Assembly: GCA_036784855.1 (NCBI GenBank)
Contig: JAZDSV010000009.1
Span: 229,001-293,000 of the forward strand
Source: Aphelidium insulamus
Lineage: Eukaryota; Aphelidiomycota; Aphelidea; Aphelidiaceae
DNA length: 64,000 bases
Direction of reading: 5' to 3'
Each line of letters starts with the position of its first letter. Within the stretch, counting starts at the first letter, position 1. Below are positions 21,684 to 33,302 of the stretch, piece by piece. The notes beneath the pieces are model-generated. The model saw only the letters and a program-made list of their open reading frames with translations. It made no database searches and was not told the origin of the DNA. The position numbers and the translations under genes are program-made.

Positions 21684-21762
21684 GATTGAAACGGTTCACG
21701 CGCTCATAATACTTTATTATAACAAGTGTGGAAGTCATTTGAGTGCGTGAACCGTTTCAATC
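21684..21762. repeat. Hairpin element 1 (inverted repeat with 34-nt core)
   Basis: Arms 21684-21706 and 21740-21762 are complementary at 22 of 23 positions (outer 18 perfect: GATTGAAACGGTTCACGC). They enclose a 34-nt core at 21707-21740. The core is repeated exactly in the adjacent hairpin at 21762-21826. It lies just upstream of the SWEET start codon. Confidence 0.8.
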
Positions 21763-21826
21763 ATGACTGGGTTATTATAATACTTTATTATAACAAGTGT
21801 GGAAGTCATTTAATACCCCAGTCATG
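21762..21826. repeat. Hairpin element 2 with the same core and different arms
   Basis: Arms 21762-21777 and 21811-21826 pair at 15 of 16 positions (CATGACTGGGTTATTA against its partner), and are unrelated to the arms of element 1. The core 21778-21811 is identical over 34 nt to 21707-21740. Confidence 0.8.
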
Positions 21827-21845
21827 AACACACTTCTGATAAAGA

Positions 21846-23161
21846 TCATCTATTGATGGTATCCTTGATGTCACAGAGGGAAGGGTCTTCCAGCAGAGCA
21901 CAATGCTTCACACCACGCTCACGCAGCACCCGCTCCCCCTCCACCACGCGGTGAAACACGTCAACCACCGGCATGTGTGACAGATCACGTGCATCACGCC
22001 GCAAAGATTGCCACACGCGCTCGGCATCATCACGGTGCAGCAGTGGGACAGTGAAGCGCAAATCAGTCCAATGCCGCTCACTCTTGAGCCACTCCTTGTC
22101 GGCAGCTATGTCCATGTGTGTGGATGGATCCTCTGACACTGTGTCCGCCGGCACCACGGTATGCACACCCTCCTCGTAGTGGTTGGTGGAGAAGGATGCC
22201 TCGTTCGGGAATGACGGATACAGCATTGTCAATCCGTGCACGTAGAAATAGTCAATCATGTATCTGGCAGCCATGTTAGTGACATGTGACTGTTAATTAT
22301 ACATTGTATGCATTGTACCTACCTCTTCCAGGACTGCCGCCAGTTGTGCGAGTACAGACCAGGAATGGGTACCCATGAGTCTATAGATTTCGGTAGAGTG
22401 CGCTGTTGGTGGAAAACCAGGAATCGGCGCCACCAACGGTCAGAGTACACGGCGCCCCAGCTGCATGGCAACTGCATGCGGAACAGTCGGCGCTGTTTGC
22501 CTATGGTATCGCTGGGCACCCACGGCGCCGGCCTGGTCGGATCAAACGTGTAATTTGTCGCCGCCGAGACCTCGTTGACTCGCGGCGTGTGCATTGCGCA
22601 TCCCACGGTATGGTGTGCCTGGTCAGGTGCGGTCTCAAGTGTGTCAACACACCATCGCGCGTACTGATAGTACAGAGGTGACACCTCCACATCGTCCTCG
22701 AGCATGATGGCATACTGTTCCCGTTCCTCGCTGTCATCTCCGCCGGGTGTCCACGCAGTCGTAATCATCTACACAGAGTATCACTTCATTGTCTACGGTA
22801 TGCGTAAGGAAAATACCGCGGCCAGTCCATGATGCTCCTGACGGACATCCCACTGCGTGGGTCCGTGTGGCCAGTGATAGGCGCGCAACAGTGACAGTAC
22901 CTCTGGCCGTGCGCCGCCGTCCACATGAAAGTGCAGTGCAATAGTGTCATTGCAGTCTGTGCCGTACTCGGCGTCGGCCATGGAGTCCAGCAGCCGGCGC
23001 AGTGACCGCAGCCGGCGCCACGCAAACACATGGATGCCGATGGGTGGTGGCACTGTCTCTGGTTGTTCTGCGCACCACCAGCCCCACCACGGCCAAGGAC
23101 CGAGGTACTGAAATGCTACAGACATCAGCAGCACCATCGCCACAGTCCATAGCTGCTGCAT
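21846..23161 (-). CDS. GT2-like glycosyltransferase, type II membrane protein
   Basis: Three exons: 23161-22817, 22768-22323 and 22263-21846, giving 402 aa. A short N-terminal tail and one Trp-rich membrane helix (TVAMVLLMSVAFQYLGPWPW) indicate a type II Golgi-like protein. The lumenal part starts with a GT-A-type first strand (IGIHVFAWRRLRSLRRLLDSM). The acidic motif MLEDDVEVSPLYYQYARW probably supplies the metal-binding Asp residues. Later blocks include PCSWGAVYSDRWWRRF and LYPSFPNEASFSTNHYEEG. The combination of EDD.EVSP with SWGA resembles a widespread uncharacterised family in fungi, plants and protists. Donor and acceptor substrates are unknown. Confidence 0.65.
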
Positions 23162-23790
23162 TTACCCGAAAGTGGCATTAATGTACGTCCAGGCATTTGT
23201 ACACACAGACAAACACATTATTGCAACTGGTTGCTCTCGGCAAGCAGATTATTAGCTCATCGGCCTTACATCCTTCATGGCATGTCCATACACTATACGC
23301 GGTTAAACACTCACGGCACTCTACCAACACAAGCAAGGATGTGGATAAGGAGAGAAAGTCCCACTTCGGCGCCCTGGCGGTCTCCTGGAACAGATCGAAA
23401 GGAACAGGAACGTCAAAACACATCGGCGACATAAATAAATACATCAAACATCAAGTTGTTGTTTTTGGAAGGTGGCGTGAATTCGTGCAATTTCCCGCCA
23501 CGTCTGAGAAGTCGCAATTATCAGCTGCTCGTCCAATTAGTCTGACACAAAACTGGCCTACTATGTGTTGCCCAAGACAGTGAGTGTGCGAGTGCAAAAT
23601 GCGGAAGTTTTGGCTCCATGATGCCCACATGCGGTCCCAGTGTCTGAGCTGAGTATTTCTACGTCCACTGTTCTTGGTTCGAATTCGTAATAAATTTTTT
23701 TTATTAAATTCTGCCTCTAGGTTGTCTAATTTTACAATGATTTTACTCCGAGAACGTATGTCTATTGACTTGCAGCAGGGGCTTCAAAAT
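23162..23790. other. Intergenic region
   Basis: About 630 bp between two minus-strand genes. A 128-codon plus-strand frame (23197-23583) has no protein-like features and is not called. No repeats or RNA genes were recognised. A TTCGAAT-like motif near 23677 does not sit in a tRNA-like fold. Confidence 0.3.
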
Positions 23791-26462
23791 CTACTTCTTC
23801 TTGGACTTGTGTGGCTTACGTGCGACATTCAGTGCGCTCTGCCGCTCAAACGCCGTCAAGTCCACATCGCCTTTCACTGCACGCAGAGTTCCGTTACATA
23901 TTTTAAGAAGAAAAAAAAATAACGTACCGTGAGCATTGCTGTTGGCAATAAGCCGCTGAGGCAGGTTGGCCACCGTGCCGCCAGTCAAGTAGCGGCCAGA
24001 TACACCGCGCGGCATCAGCGGCCGCTTGAGTAGCTGTGCCAGCTCTGCGCGCAAATTTCGCACCTTGACCGACAGGGAGGCCGGTACCTGAGAGCGCCCT
24101 CGCCGATCGTCTTCATCGCTGATATCGTTAGTGTTATCGGCGTCATCATCGTCTGAGAGCATAACGTCCATCTTGTCTGCCATTTCGCGCATCCACTTGT
24201 TGTCGGAGCCAGCTTTCTTGTTGGTGTGCAGCAGCTTGTCGATGGATACGGCCAGCGATATTCTCTGTTTGAGCGGTGCAATCAGTCCCAGGTCCACGGG
24301 AAAGTCTGGCAGTCCCTTTTCTGTGACATGTCACGTCGATTATAAATAGAAGAGGCAATATGTACCCTTCTTCAGCACGTTGCACAGCATGCGATAATTC
24401 TTGTGCTCATCCGGCGACGACAGCATGACCGTTAGACCGTCGCGGTTGGCGCGCGCCGTCCGTCCACTGCGATGCACATACAGCTCGGCGGTGCGCGGCA
24501 ACTGATAGTGAATCACATGGTCCACCCGCGGGATGTCCAGCCCCCTGGCCGCCACATCACTGGCGACCAGCACGGCGTTGGCGGCCAGTTTGAAGCGGTC
24601 CAGATTCTTCAGGCGCTGTCGCTGTTGCATCTGGGCGTGCAGGCCAAACACCGTCACGTTCAGCTGGCTGAATATGGGCACCAGGCGGCGGATGCAGCTG
24701 ATACTATTAACAAACACCAGCGTGCGCCCCGGGTACCGCAGCAGAAAGTAGTACAAGTAGGCGTCCTACATGATATGTATCAGCCATGTAATACATATAT
24801 ATATATATATATATATAAACATGACACAGCTTACCTTCTCATGCTTCAGACAGTCGATTTTGGATTCGGTGAGTGAGCGCGCCGTCAACTGCTCATTTGT
24901 GAGGTCGATTGTTGTCCGCTCCGAGTTGGTGAAGGGTATTCGGCGCACCAGATCGTCTAAAGGGTTAAGACTTACGTAGAGGCACATACAGATAATAATC
25001 TCACCAAAAGTGGACGATGCGCTGGCGGCCTTTGATGTGCGCGGCACCTTGGCAGATATCTCTGGGGCAGTGGTGAGAGTGGCCGAAAAGACAAATGTTT
25101 GCCGACGAGGTGTCGCCTTCAGCTCTTGATCAAGTGCAGATAAAACAGATCCGTTAGAATCCGACTCTGCATCGTTATTATCCATGCATAGTTCGGGTCC
25201 CAACATCTCCATGTCTTGCGCGGTCCACTCGTTGCGCACCGGTTCGGCGGTAGTCGATGTGCACCGCAGCGCATTGAATATCAAGTCCAGCTCACGGAAA
25301 TGGCCACCGCCCTCCACCATACGATCAGCCTCATCGATGACAAGGTAGCGCAGTGTGACGGGCATGCGGGACAAGTGTTGGGAGCACTGCCGCTCCGACA
25401 TCAGCTCCCACAGCCGGCCGGGCGTGGCGACAATCACATCGGGACACCGCGTCAACAATCGCTCCTGTTTCTGCACCGACATGCCGCCCACAACGGGCAT
25501 GATCTGCCATTATATGTTAAATGTACATATTAGGTATCATGTATGTAACGTACATCAAGTGCCGTACAGGACGACACGGCCTTCAGGTGATCGCAGATTT
25601 GCATTGCAAGTTCGCGCGTGGGCGACAAAATCAGTGCTTGAATTCCAGACTGGTTGCTGCCATGCAAGATGCCATTTAGTATGGGCAGGCCAAATGCCAG
25701 TGTCTTGCCACTACCAGTCTCGGCCGCGCCGACAATGTCCCGATGGTCTTGATCAGCATCAATAGCTGTAGCGTCCAGAACGCGCTCTTGAATCGCCGTA
25801 GGTGCAGTGAAGCCGCGCTGCAGCATGCCACGCAGCAACAGCGGATGCAGACTGAACCGAGACCACGCCGACATGGCCAACAGCTCCTTGTCGCTCAACG
25901 TAGTCTCAGCATTTGTAGCGCCAGATAATATGCTATCTTTGCTGCCAGAATCAACTGTAGCCTCGATGGCCGACTCGAATGCCGCCATAGACTGCGCAGC
26001 CTCGGCATCTTCGTCGTGACTGTCACTACCATCAATACCGGCATCAGTATCATCATCGCCGCCATCAAGTTGAGTGTTGTTGACAGATGCGGCACGGAAT
26101 CGAACCACACGGCCAGAGTGCGGTGTGTCCTCATACTGCACATCCACACCATCCACCTCCTCCAGCATGGTGAACCCACCCGCCGCGCCATCCGTGAACG
26201 CAATACCCGTCGGAAACTTTATCGGCTTCCATCCTGGCAACGCGTCCAAATCCTCAATGGTGGCGGTGGTGCATTGTGGACTTTGAGTAGTTATGGCGCG
26301 CTTGCACGGCTTATCACCAACACCGGCCACCTTGTCGCGTCTGTGTCGCCGCCGACCATTACCCACACCACGTCGACGCTTTGTGCCATGCACAGAGACA
26401 CCACTACCCGCGGCATCCGTGCCAGCATCATCGGCAACATCGATCACGGTCCACTTGGCCAT
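23791..26462 (-). CDS. MAK5: DEAD-box RNA helicase, MAK5/DDX24-like
   Basis: Six exons: 26462-25554, 25503-25005, 24956-24835, 24765-24366, 24320-23928 and 23876-23791, giving 802 aa. The N-terminal extension has a basic cluster and WKPIKFP; then [24 protein letters not shown] (Q motif). Motif I is AAETGSGKT, Ia SPTRELAMQ, Ib [24 protein letters not shown], then [13 protein letters not shown] (motif V region) and HRSGRTARA (motif VI). The combined [13 protein letters not shown] and LHP signatures point to the MAK5/DDX24 ribosomal large-subunit assembly helicases of the nucleolus. The C-terminus is Lys-rich (KSKKK). Acidic inserts lie between motifs II and III. Intron 3 contains (TA)n. Confidence 0.85.
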
Positions 26463-26939
26463 TGTCGACGCGTTTTGTGGGTGTCGGTGATTGAGTGCCG
26501 TATTAAAGCGGGGAAGAATATTTCAGTCAATTGCACAATTTCTCACTCAGCATTGAACGGTCAATTGTTGGACATTGTTTGGTTCTTGTAATACATATTT
26601 ACAGACTCGGCGAGTTATTCACTGCCATGATGGCTGTTGACACTTTTGTGCATGGGTGGTGTGTTGTCTGCGATGCACTCAAATGTAGCCACTCATAGCT
26701 TGAGACACACATACATACATAACATACTTCCCCGATAGCCGATAGGGTGTCCTTATATATCCAATAACAGACCTATATACCAACATCTGGCACCACCATT
26801 AATGGGTCTATGTATCACCACTAAAACCTACGCAGTCTATCACGCCGACAAGGACCTGTGTAGAGCTAATTCACGCTGAAACCTTTTTGAAACCTTTTGA
26901 GGAGTACGTATCTACACTGAACCTTACAAAACAATCACT
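26463..26939. promoter_or_regulatory. Divergent intergenic region between MAK5 and WDR83
   Basis: About 480 bp shared by two head-to-head genes. No gene, tRNA or repeat was recognised. It probably contains both promoters. Confidence 0.35.
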
Positions 26940-27953
26940 ATGGCCACAATAGCCACGGTGCCGATGCGCTCTCAGGCGGACCAGTCCACGCCGGGGCCGG
27001 TGAACGCGTGCCGCTTCAACCGAGACGGCCAGTACTTTATGACTGCCGGCCATGACCGCGCCATTCGCCTCTGGAATACCGATACCGGCCGCCTGATCAA
27101 GACGTACGCGGGTCACGTGTGGGAGGTGCTTGGCCTGTGCATGTACGTGTACACTAGATGTATATACTTCAAATATATATCGATAGTGCGCGCGATAATA
27201 GCCGGTTCGCGTCGGGTGGGGGCGACAAGGCCGTGCTGCTGTGGGATGTCGGCACCGGCAAAGTGTTGACAAAGCTGCGCGGCCACTACCAGCGCATCAA
27301 TTGCGTGCAGTTCAATGAGGATGCCGCCGTGGTCGTCAGCGGTTCATACGACGCCACTGTGCGGCTGTGGGACTGTCGGGTGAATTCCCGCGTGCCCATC
27401 CAGGTGCTGGACGACGCCAAGGACAGCATCAGTGCCGTGTGTGTCACCGACAACCAGATTGTGGCGGCATCGGTGGATGGGGGCGTGCGCACCTATGACA
27501 TACGGCGTGCTTCGATGTCGATGGACAAGTTGCCTGCGCCAGTCACCTCGCTCCATCTGTCCGGTGATGGCAACTGCATGCTGACAAGCACTCTGGATGG
27601 TCGAATTCGGCTCTTGGACCGCGAGAGTGGCGACCTTCTCAGCGAGTATGATATCGTACCTTTATGTGTATACGTATTATACATATCGGCTCATGTTATG
27701 CAGCTACTCAGGGCACAAGAACACTTCATATAAAGTGGAGAGCATACTGGACAGGACGGACGCGTATGTGATTAGTGGCTCGGAGGATGGTCGCATCTGC
27801 TACTGGGACTTGGTAGAGTCCACGTTGGTCGCCACAATGAGCAAGCATCAGAGGCCTGTGCTCACACTGGCACACCATCCAGAGAAGCCCATGCTGCTCT
27901 CCGGCTCCAGTGATGGCAATGTTGTTTTATGGGGCCCCGAGGCTGCCGGTTAA
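26940..27953 (+). CDS. WDR83: WD40 protein, WDR83/MORG1-like
   Basis: Three exons: 26940-27142, 27187-27645 and 27704-27953, giving 303 aa, close to human WDR83 (315 aa). Seven WD repeats can be followed, e.g. HDRAIRLWNTDTGRLIKTYAGH, GGDKAVLLWDVGTG, SYDATVRLWD, SSDGNVVLW. The family hallmarks SGGGDKAVLLWDV and SGHKNTSYKVE with SEDGRICYWD support WDR83 rather than a generic WD protein. In animals WDR83 is a scaffold for ERK signalling and a spliceosome C-complex component. Intron 2 must use GTATGA at 27646 to keep the frame. The gene is head-to-head with MAK5. Confidence 0.75.
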
Positions 27954-28067
27954 TAAATGTTGAACTTTTGCTATGATATTATACTTGTTGTGGCTTATGT
28001 ATGTGGGCCGCTTAACTGTGGCATGCGCAAAATGTGACAAACAAGCCACACTGCTCTCTGTTCGCAA

Positions 28068-28753
28068 ATGATATCCGGCACGCTCAACTTTCTCACGTCA
28101 AAGGCGTCCAGAAAGCAGTCGTCGTCAGAGGATGATATCTGTACTGTGCGGTAAGTGCGTTGAGTACCTCCACATGATTATTCTGCTTTTATCTGTGAGC
28201 CAGGCCAAACACGGCGGACCGCGACCTGCTGGACACCATTGTTGCCGAAATGGAGAACTTACTAGTCGGTAGTTGACACTACAACATACACGGTGTGTTA
28301 ATTGAGCTAGATGAGCACTTTGAGACGGTGCAGAAAGACTTCGTTGCGCGGCACGTCGACATGTTTGGCTATGAAGAGGAGAACAAGTTAAAGTACACTG
28401 AAATATTCAACGACTATGTGCGCAATTGGTGTCCATATTGATCACAATACTTACCTATTAGGTTCGCTTGGTGGAAACAGAGATATCAAAATATTTAACA
28501 CAGAGAATCCCCGACTTTACCATGGCCAAGTTTATGGCTCTCTTGCGGTAGCGCTTTCACTTCAACGGCGTGTTACTTACATTTTTAACGTAGACGATAT
28601 CCGGATGCTGCAGTGGAAGGGGACGTGTTTGAGGTGCTGGATACAATCAATGACTTTCAGGCGTTTAAAGAGATGATACTGGCTCATAAGCGCGAGGCGG
28701 ACGGCACGGCGGTCCAGCTGGATGATCTGATGGTCGTGTCCAGCTTGCATTGA
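28068..28753 (+). CDS. ARL2BP: ARL2-binding protein (BART domain)
   Basis: Five exons: 28068-28150, 28204-28268, 28311-28417, 28462-28547 and 28594-28753, giving 166 aa, against 163 aa for human ARL2BP. The BART helical domain is evident: VQKDFVARHVDMFGYEEENK, LKYTEIFNDYVRLVET, QRIPDFTMAKFMALL and GDVFEVLDTINDFQAFKEMIL. ARL2BP binds GTP-loaded ARL2/ARL3 and acts at mitochondria and the ciliary base. Its presence agrees with the flagellar NME5 gene at 55 kb. All introns are 42-53 nt. It follows WDR83 on the same strand by 114 bp and converges with MRE11, leaving 70 bp. Confidence 0.85.
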
Positions 28754-28823
28754 CACTGTACGTACACGCACAATATAATCGAGTGATCATCACAAGTGCT
28801 GCAATAAGTATATTCGGTATATA

Positions 28824-31567
28824 TCAACGACGAGGCGGCCATGCACTTGAGCCACTTGCAGCAGCTCCCTTTTTCTGTCTGGGTGCGGCTGCTTTCTTTG
28901 TCGATGCTTTCGGTTTCGGTGCTGCTGGTGCTTTGCGTTTAGCTGGCGGTCTCGTTGCCGGCAATTCCTCTTCACTCTCCCCCTCTTCATCTGTGTCTGG
29001 GATGATTACTTCATCGGGTCGGGTAGCGGGCACTGTTCCCTCTGAACTGTCATCAATGAAGGCAGCATCTTCCTCATTGGGTTCCTCCTCCGATTGTTCA
29101 TCTTCTTCGTCGTCCTCGCTCTCTGCATATCGCGATGCCTTCTGCTAAAGTTAAATTTAGGATGTTTGTGATGTGAGTATAGCAAACCTTGGCACCACGT
29201 TTGGGTGCTGCGGAGCGCGATGCTGGCTTTCTCGTAGATTTGGCACGAGCAGGAGCACGTGCCCGGGCCGTGCTGTTATCCTCTTCATCCGAAAACTGCG
29301 CTACAGGTGCTGCTCGTCGATTACCGGCTGTCGTAGGTTTCTTCGCCGCCCTCGATGCTGCAGGTGCCGTTCGAGGAGCGCTGCTTCCACCGTCCAGGTT
29401 CATGGGATCGTGGTGGCTGGATGCCTAAATCTTGATAAGTTATCACTGAACACCATTTCAGTCGTACCCCCGTGGATGGACGGCGGCCATTGACTTCGTT
29501 GTATTCACGGGCGAGGGTCTCTTTGATGACTACAACTTCGCCCGCAATCTGTTCCGCTGAAGTACTGACTGTCGTGGTAGCTGCCAGCTTTTTGCGCACA
29601 TCTTCTAGCGTTTGATTCACAAAGCTATGGTAATACAAATGAGTCACATACTATGACGAGTAATGGTGCGTACTTGTTGACACAGTCCTTGTCATCCTTC
29701 TCAACAAAGGTGCGAATGGAATCTCCCAGCTCATTCTCGGGATAGAATTGCAGACTTTGCGCGTCCATAAACTCGGCAATGAGATCGTTGGCCATGGCCA
29801 AGTCCATCTCTTCTGGAACAGCAGCAATGCTAGTGGCCACCAAGTCTGCACCGCCACTTTTGTTTCCTGCAACATTAAGTCTCACGAGGTAGTAATTTAA
29901 TGTCATACCAGTTTTGGCAGCAATTGTCCGCCGTTTGAAAAATAGCAATATGTCAAAGGGGTTGGCGACACGACCGACAAACTGATGACCGAATGACTGT
30001 GGATGATATACGGAGTCGCTGAACCCGCCGCCATAATCAACACGGATACGTATTAGAGGGAGCCGCACTTCGGCCGTCGCGTCCAGCTGATTTTCTTCCC
30101 GGAAATCGTCCACAATGTCTGCAAGCATATCCTCGACCTGCCGATTACATTTATATGTACAATGGTACAGGTACACATATGTACCTTTGTAGCAAGGAAT
30201 CTCTCTATGCCCTTCTCATCGGCAGCATTGAGCTCCAGTTGATCCTTCAGCACCACATCCACCATCTTGAATGGGCGCACAGTTGTCAATCGAATCTTTT
30301 CCAACTCGAACGTTTCACCCTCGATCCGCAACAGTCCGACGTGTCTGCATGCGATATTACGCAGCGGCAATTGTAACTGTGTTAAACTTGCTTTGTTTTG
30401 GATTCTCCGGCGGATAAGCTTGTGGCGACGCTTGACCCTGGCTGCGTGATGTACATTGAGTCGTCGGCATTAGACTGCGGTGCAATTATACACTCGTGCT
30501 CGTGTCCCCAGAAAACCATGTGCATGAAACGATCGATAAACGACTCGGGAATATAATTAGTTTCCCTGATAATCAGCTTGTGCACAAGTGTACTAGAGTA
30601 AGCTCACACTGACCCATGCTTTGATCTGGAATGGTAATTTAATGTTATAAATAATTATAACCGCACCTGTTTTGATGAATTATAAACATGTTGAACCATG
30701 AAAGGTCCTCATTATTGGGACGAAGAAACTTGACTTTGCCTTGGAGCCACATGCGATGCAATCTCTCATCGCGAACATTGCCCAGACCGTACATGGCTAG
30801 ACGGGACGTGCCCTTCTGCAACAGTACTGGCTCGATAGCAAGCTCATCTTTCTCGCGGTCCTTCATGTTGCCAAAGTAATTGACCGGCCCGCAATTGCTG
30901 AGAATGTCCAGCGTAGACAGCGAGCCGTCCTGTATGGAAAATGTAACTAATGACTGCATACCGCATAAATCAATTGCGTACCCCACTAGGATCGTCGTGA
31001 TTCCCGTGAATAGTAAATACCGGCAACGAGACATTCAAGTTGGGATCTTGAAAGTTGACTGTGGCAAAACTATTGAAGAAATCATTTTAAGCAGCTTGAA
31101 TAGTTGAATACAGAAGAACGAACTCGGAGTGAAAGTTGCGCGACTGATCACTGAGTACTTCGAGAGCACATGGCCTGTCACCCATGCAGTAGGTGCGCAG
31201 CAGCGATATCGTGCGGTTCAGACATTTGCGCGAAGGCTTATTCTCATGGAACAGATCGCCTCCCAGCAGCAAAAAGTCCACCTAGACCCCAATACACAGT
31301 TTAAGTGCGTGTATGAGATCACCGCAGGACCCCGATGCCTACATCACGATCACGCGCCAACCGCAGAATCTCTTCAAACGCCACAAAACTGTCGTCACCG
31401 CGAACCGGATCCTTCTCCAGATAGCCCAGGTGATTGTCAGTGGCCAGCATGATTTTGAACACGTGCGCGTCCGGATCCACATCGCTGCCTACGCCGCCAT
31501 CACCAGCCGCGTGATCGTCCATCACCTCGGCTGTTGTCATTTGCAGGGAGTTTAGCCGATTGTTCAC
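28824..31567 (-). CDS. MRE11: MRE11 double-strand break repair nuclease
   Basis: Twelve exons: 31567-31343, 31281-31124, 31069-30982, 30929-30667, 30625-30608, 30565-30392, 30344-30185, 30137-29909, 29866-29674, 29624-29468, 29424-29188 and 29144-28824, giving 740 aa. Metallophosphoesterase motifs are intact: [36 protein letters not shown] and VFWGHEHEC. The capping domain and a C-terminal Arg/Lys/Ala-rich and acidic tail follow. MRE11 forms the MRN complex with RAD50 and NBS1. Two oddities: exon 5 is only 18 nt, and the intron after exon 6 starts with GC (GCAAGT). The start at 31567 is the first in-frame ATG; 31540 is an alternative. Confidence 0.9.
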
Positions 31568-32037
31568 TCTTTCTCACTCTGAGATGGAGATGAATGCTTC
31601 TCTTAAATTGTACTCTGCATTGCTTGAATAATCAAATATATATTATCAACCATACAGCCAAGGCCGAGGAGAATCATACAGAAGTTGCGGCGCTGAGAAA
31701 GGCCGTCCATCTTAGAAGAGACAGAAGAAAAACGCGCTCGGATTTTTATTTGCTTTGTAATAACGGGAAATTTATAACGGAATCGCTCGGCAGCTAATAA
31801 TCAATGCACGAGACAGGATAGTACTGTGTGCTGGGCAGCTCAGATTGACAAATTTATACACCTGCGCATTTCCTTTGTTTTATGGAAGTTGAAGGTACAG
31901 GGATGACTCTTGCACGTCGGGTGCGCCCGGCATTATGGTTAGACCAACAATGCAGTGCGGTGATCGGTGGTCTCGAAGATACGCTTGTATGACCTGCACG
32001 ACCGGAAACTGCGGTTCACTGCCACATTAGATTTCAG
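31568..32037. other. Intergenic region
   Basis: About 470 bp between MRE11 (minus) and the decayed effector gene. A 67-codon frame at 31594-31797 is Lys/Arg-rich but lacks any other support. Nothing else was recognised. Confidence 0.3.
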
Positions 32038-32550
32038 ATGCAGCCATTACAATTGATCGCTGCGCTGTGCATCCCAACCGTGTATGCTGACTTCTACAAA
32101 CAATCTACACAGGACGGGAAAGTCTATGAATTGTTCTTGAATTGCACTGCTGAACAAAAGGCGTGCTTGCCAACGCCGTGGAAGGCCACGGTTGTAGATA
32201 TGCTACAAAAGGTAAATTGACTGGGCGAGTATTACGTCTACAAACAATATGAAGGTAAATGCCCATATGATGTCAGGAGAACCTACAGCAGCACTGTCGG
32301 CTGTCTCGCGCATGCTTACCAGTCAGTGGACAAGGCAAGATTACGCATGTTCAAGTCAAGGCGAATTCAAAGGATCTCGCCGTTATTTGGGTGCGGAGAC
32401 ATTTTCTTATATGTGCAAGACAGCCAAGCCAAAGCCCTTTGAAGTATTAGGAAAATGCTAGCAAGAATCACGATCAACCATGTCGTATTCGTACATTATC
32501 CGATGCCGTACCGTGACAAGAATCAGTCTGGAATAGCAGTAGTTTGCGAG
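32038..32550 (+). pseudogene. Decayed member of the eight-cysteine secreted family
   Basis: A signal peptide (MQPLQLIAALCIPTVYA) is followed by NCTAEQKACLPTPWKATVVDMLQK, matching the first Cys pair and helix of the three intact genes at 34.6, 36.0 and 37.8 kb. An in-frame TGA at 32218-32220 interrupts at the conserved AN.(V/L)G position. Homology resumes in frame (GEYYVYKQYEGKC), then shifts to other frames (YMCKTAKPK, VLGKC; later SYSYIIRCRTVT). At least one stop and two frameshifts make it non-functional. Decay is moderate, so the loss is not ancient. Confidence 0.65.
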
Positions 32551-32819
32551 TTTAAGGATTTAATACGACAATATAAAATCTCATGAATATGGAAATATCA
32601 TGCATTTTTCCTGTCTCGGCTAAATGGTAGTGGTGTGTATTTTATGTTAGACTTGCTAGACGTAAAGCGAGTGCAGTACGCTCCATATTTGCGTCCTGCC
32701 ATGTGCCAAACTGTTGTATAATATGCACGTTACAACGCCTTGCATTATAACGTTCAGTTCTTCGATTCAATATTTTCAGGTTTGTACATTGAATCAAGGT
32801 TGGGATCATATCGACGATC

Positions 32820-33260
32820 ATGGCGGCCAGAATGTCGGCGTCGTCGCTGGAGATATTCAAGGTGCTCATGCGCCTGATGCCCACCAATATGCACTCACCC
32901 ACCGCCAGTTTGGCATCTATGTCTTCTTCCCCATTGGCGTGCTGGCATTTGTCAACACCACCTGGTACCAGGAGCGCGAGATCAAGCCAGTATGTGGTCT
33001 GCTGTACTTGTTCAAACTCGTAGGCACGAATGTACTACATACAAACTCACATGCAGTACACACTATTCCCCAGCGCGGGCAAGAAGCGTGTGGGTGATCT
33101 GGTGGAGCTGTACCCGCCAGAGGGCGAGTCGCAGCAAGAGTGGCTGGCACGCATGGAGGCCACGGCACCGGTCAGACGGCGCGCCCAAGAGATCTACCTA
33201 CAGATGCTGGCCGACAAGAAGCAGCAGCAGCAGCAGCAGTCGGCCACCGAGCAACAGTAG
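32820..33260 (+). CDS. PET100: PET100-like cytochrome c oxidase assembly factor
   Basis: Three exons: 32820-32861, 32909-32989 and 33057-33260, giving 108 aa. Splicing exon 1 to exon 2 creates LEIFKFGIYVFFPIGVLAFVN, the single-helix signature of PET100, an inner-membrane chaperone for complex IV assembly. The third exon encodes a charged tail with a Gln run (CAG repeat at 33221-33238), longer than in most homologues. The unspliced frames alone are not recognisable, so the call depends on the 47-nt and 67-nt introns. With COQ7 next door and MICU at 57 kb it indicates a respiring mitochondrion. Confidence 0.7.
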
Positions 33261-33302
33261 ATTAACTGTGTGTATTTACATATATGGGCACAACATGTAC
33301 AA

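Noticed and set aside
23197-23583. 128-codon plus-strand frame in an otherwise empty gap
   Set aside because: No signal peptide, domain or composition typical of a protein, and no splice-linked partner; more likely chance.
23670-23700. GGTTCGAATTC motif resembling a tRNA T-arm
   Set aside because: No matching T-stem, anticodon arm or acceptor stem could be drawn around it.
31594-31797. 67-codon Lys/Arg-rich frame
   Set aside because: It starts with a weak hydrophobic segment but lacks paralogues, cysteine pattern or other support.
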